Source: CAWFFV01 sp963814985 (lineage in GTDB: Bacteria > Chloroflexota > Ktedonobacteria > Ktedonobacterales > Ktedonobacteraceae). From it: DNA of 7,707 nt. Below the pieces are notes generated by a model. That model was not told where the DNA came from, made no database searches, and saw only the letters and a program-made list of their open reading frames with translations. The position numbers and the translations under genes are program-made. Each line of letters starts with the position of its first letter. The stretch's first letter is position 1. The DNA is taken from NCBI GenBank assembly GCA_963814985.1, contig CAWFFV010000071.1, forward strand, positions 1 through 7,707. Reading direction: 5' to 3'. Of the stretch, positions 6,301-7,707 are shown one piece after another.

Positions 6301-6999
6301 ATGTTACATATTGGACTGATTGGTGAATTTGATCCAGGGATCGTGGCTCATGTAGCTATTCCCCAGGCGCTTGAACTGGCAGCGAAAGATCTGGGCTATC
6401 AATTCGAGGTGACGTGGCTTGAGACTCCTCCATTGGAGCATGCGGCTTCGCAAACGTTGGCTGGATATCAAGCACTCTGGTTTACGCCTAATACTCCCTA
6501 TGCGAGTATGGATGGAGCGCTACAAGCTCTCAAATATGCACGTGAGCATCATGTTCCTACATTGGGGACGTGCGGCGGATGTCAGTATATGATTATTGAG
6601 TATGCCAGAAATGTTCTGGGAATGCTCGAAGCAGATAATGCTGAAGTGAATCCAGATGCTTCAATGCAACTGATTATTCCGCTGGCCTGCTCACACACGG
6701 CACTTATCACGACCAGTCTCTTGACGCCAGGTTCACGTGTTGCAGCCATCTACGGAACACGTGAAGTTACAGAACAATATGGCACCTGTAATTATGGCCC
6801 GAATGCGCAATTCTGGCCTGCCCTTGAGCAAGGCGGAATGCATGTGACTGGAGTAGATTTTGATGGGGATGCACGCATTGTCGAGATCGAGCATCACCCA
6901 TTTTTCATCGGGACACTCTTTCAACCGGAGCGTTCTGCGTTTCGCAAGATTGTCCACCCACTGATCAAAGCTTTGCTTCAAGCAGCCAAAACACAATAA
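6301..6999 (+). CDS. Class I glutamine amidotransferase-like protein, related to the CTP synthase C-terminal domain
   Basis: The ORF is intact, 232 residues, with ATG 6301 about nine bases after AAAAGGA. The overall pattern is a stand-alone class I GATase domain resembling the C-terminal half of CTP synthase, without the synthetase half. The nucleophile elbow is GTCGGCQYMIIEYARNVLG, with C91 as the candidate nucleophile. Near the C-terminus HPFFIGTLFQPE holds the expected Glu (E210), but the position of the usual catalytic His (the FHPE motif) is Gln. C130 (PLACSH) and C163 (GTCNYG) also lie in conserved-looking blocks. I recall a family named as CTP synthase C-terminal-related, some members of which carry selenocysteine, with this pattern. 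No substrate or partner is known to me. Without the His, ordinary glutaminase activity is doubtful, so it may act as another hydrolase or a binding protein. The downstream deacetylase remnant starts 55 bp later and may once have been co-transcribed. Confidence 0.85.
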   Translation: MLHIGLIGEFDPGIVAHVAIPQALELAAKDLGYQFEVTWLETPPLEHAASQTLAGYQALWFTPNTPYASMDGALQALKYAREHHVPTLGTCGGCQYMIIEYARNVLGMLEADNAEVNPDASMQLIIPLACSHTALITTSLLTPGSRVAAIYGTREVTEQYGTCNYGPNAQFWPALEQGGMHVTGVDFDGDARIVEIEHHPFFIGTLFQPERSAFRKIVHPLIKALLQAAKTQ

Positions 7000-7054
7000 G
7001 GCCTTACCCAAAAACTGGAAAACGATCAGATCAGGTCAAGGAGAGGAAGAAGGA

Positions 7055-7362
7055 ATGAAGGATATACGCCCAAAAATTGTCTATTCACCACAATATGACT
7101 TTTCTTTCTATGGCCTGGAAAAAATGCATCCATTTGATGGACAGAAGTTTAGTAAGGCCTGTTTGATACGCTCACTAGAGCAAACATTCCCTGGGTGATG
7201 ACGCCTGGCGGCGGATATAGTAAGGCAAGCTCTACCTTCGTTGCGCAAAGCATTTGCTATATCCTTGCTACTTATGGCAAATTTCCTCCAAGGGACCCTG
7301 CTGGCAAATGGCAGAAACGACATTACAAGTATAAGATGCAATGCATAATAAAATGGTATTAA
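7055..7362 (+). pseudogene. Class IV histone-deacetylase-like protein, core deleted and frame changed
   Basis: ATG 7055 is preceded by AGGAAGAAGGA. Residues 1-35 (KIVYSPQYDFSFYGLEKMHP, then FDGQKFSKA) match the start of HDAC11-like class IV deacetylases, where LEKxHPFD is a hallmark. Near 7158 the useful frame changes by one. GLFDTLTRANIPWVMTPGGG followed by YSKASSTFVAQSICYILAT then looks like the C-terminal part of the fold, where a PxVxxxGGGY motif lies near the end of the deacetylase domain. The roughly 200 residues in between, which hold the zinc ligands and catalytic histidines, are absent. The N-terminal frame stops at 7196-7198 and the C-terminal frame at 7360-7362. The remnant cannot be an active deacetylase. 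The N-terminal assignment is firm; the C-terminal one is probable. Confidence 0.7.
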
Positions 7363-7427
7363 CCAGATTCATCGCCTTTTATTGATAAAATGATTTTTTC
7401 GGTAAATGAAACAGATGCAACTCTACG

Positions 7428-7558
7428 GGATATAAGGCGATGAATCGCCTGACGCGCTGAAGTGTGTCCCTACTACTCTGTCAAACTACAATGGGAACAT
7501 GGCCCCGAAAGGGGTAGGGACCCGCTTCAGCGCGTCTAGCGATTCATCGCGCATATAC
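7428..7558. mobile_element. 131-bp imperfect palindrome, MITE-like form of the interspersed repeat
   Basis: The left arm (7428-7472) reads GATATAAGGCGATGAATCGC, CTGACGCGCTGAAG, then TGTCCCTAC. The right arm (7513-7558), read in reverse complement, gives GTATATGCGCGATGAATCGC, TAGACGCGCTGAAG, then GGTCCCTAC. The arms therefore pair over some 45 bp with few mismatches. The centre (7473-7512) carries the CTGTCAAAC and CCCCGAAAGGGG blocks found in the other copies. No coding capacity and no clear target-site duplication are seen. It may be a non-autonomous element or a large structured repeat. Confidence 0.8.
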
Positions 7559-7607
7559 CGTCCCTGATCTCTAAAATTGTCGAGGCTCAAGAAAACGCTT
7601 CCATCAG

Positions 7608-7630
7608 GTGGAGAGTCCTCCGCTTTTTTT
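7608..7630 (+). terminator. Rho-independent terminator-like hairpin
   Basis: GTGGAG (7608-7613), loop AGTC, CTCCGC (7618-7623), then seven T residues (7624-7630). The six-pair stem includes one G-T pair. No intact gene ends just before it; the nearest is the deacetylase remnant, 246 bp upstream, with the palindromic element in between. Confidence 0.5.
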
Positions 7631-7635
7631 CAAGA

Positions 7636-7707
7636 GATATGCGCGATGAATTGCTAGACGCCGTGAACGGGGTCCCTACCCCGTTCGGGGTCCACTTCCT
7701 CTTCCTG
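7636..7707 (+). repeat. Interspersed palindromic repeat, forward copy running off the window
   Basis: This begins AGATATGCGCGATGAATTGC, then TAGACGCCGTGAAC, GGGGTCCCTACCCC, and CACTTCCTCTTCCTG. It is closest to the reverse-orientation copy at 1-191, sharing the GAATTGC variant, ACGCCGT and the CACTTCC segment. A perfect stem ACCCCG-TT-CGGGGT lies at 7678-7691. The 3' end is outside the window. Confidence 0.8.

Noticed and set aside
6733..7341. Minus-strand ORFs at 6733-7011 and 7108-7341
   Set aside because: They are antisense to the amidotransferase and to the deacetylase remnant and show no recognisable domain.
2003..7362. All frameshifts as plain sequencing errors
   Set aside because: tnpB (1.2 kb) and the amidotransferase (0.7 kb) are clean, while the NACHT gene has many indels and the deacetylase has lost about 600 bp. 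Errors alone do not explain this, though single-base cases at 3644, 5494 and 6055 remain open.
7371..7400. TTTTA-TTGA-TAAAA hairpin followed by TTTTTT as a terminator of the deacetylase remnant
   Set aside because: The stem is five A-T pairs only, too weak for intrinsic termination.

Overview
The window looks like an accessory stretch of a Chloroflexota genome, most likely a Ktedonobacteria-type multicellular soil bacterium. This is an inference, not a database match. It rests on roughly 50% GC, interspersed palindromic repeats built on GCGATGAATCGC and GGTCCCTACCCC, a tnpB-only IS element, and a large NACHT protein whose restored sequence resembles those common in that class. There are no tRNA or rRNA genes and no CRISPR array.

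Layout. Positions 1-306 hold an inverted-orientation repeat copy and gene-free sequence. Positions 324 to about 1619 (minus strand) are an IS200/IS605-family element with one intact gene, tnpB, whose 3' end and hairpin end should also give an omega-RNA. A short ribbon-helix-helix gene (1632-1799, plus strand) diverges from tnpB and seems to have lost part of its fold. A half copy of the repeat (1892-1966) sits directly upstream of a long decayed gene (2003-5709). That gene once encoded a NACHT-type STAND NTPase of about 1,230 residues ending in about nine tandem copies of a 39-residue helical repeat. About eight indels now interrupt it, and the Ser/Thr after the Walker A lysine is Leu. Next come a deazaflavin (F420)-dependent nitroreductase-like gene broken by one extra base (5836-6193), an intact CTP-synthase-like glutamine amidotransferase (6301-6999), and a remnant of a class IV histone-deacetylase-like gene (7055-7362) in which the N-terminus is joined directly to the C-terminus. 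The right end carries a 131-bp near-perfect palindrome (7428-7558), an orphan terminator-like hairpin, and a further repeat copy running off the window.

Reading. Only tnpB and the amidotransferase are clearly full length. The NACHT gene, the nitroreductase-like gene and the deacetylase are broken, and the RHH gene is probably trimmed. The picture is of a defence or accessory island being eroded among mobile repeats. The most interesting items are the repeat-sensor NACHT fossil with its homogenised repeat array, the TnpB/omega-RNA unit with a readable guide beside an RHH gene, and the interspersed repeat family whose copies flank the window in inverted orientation.
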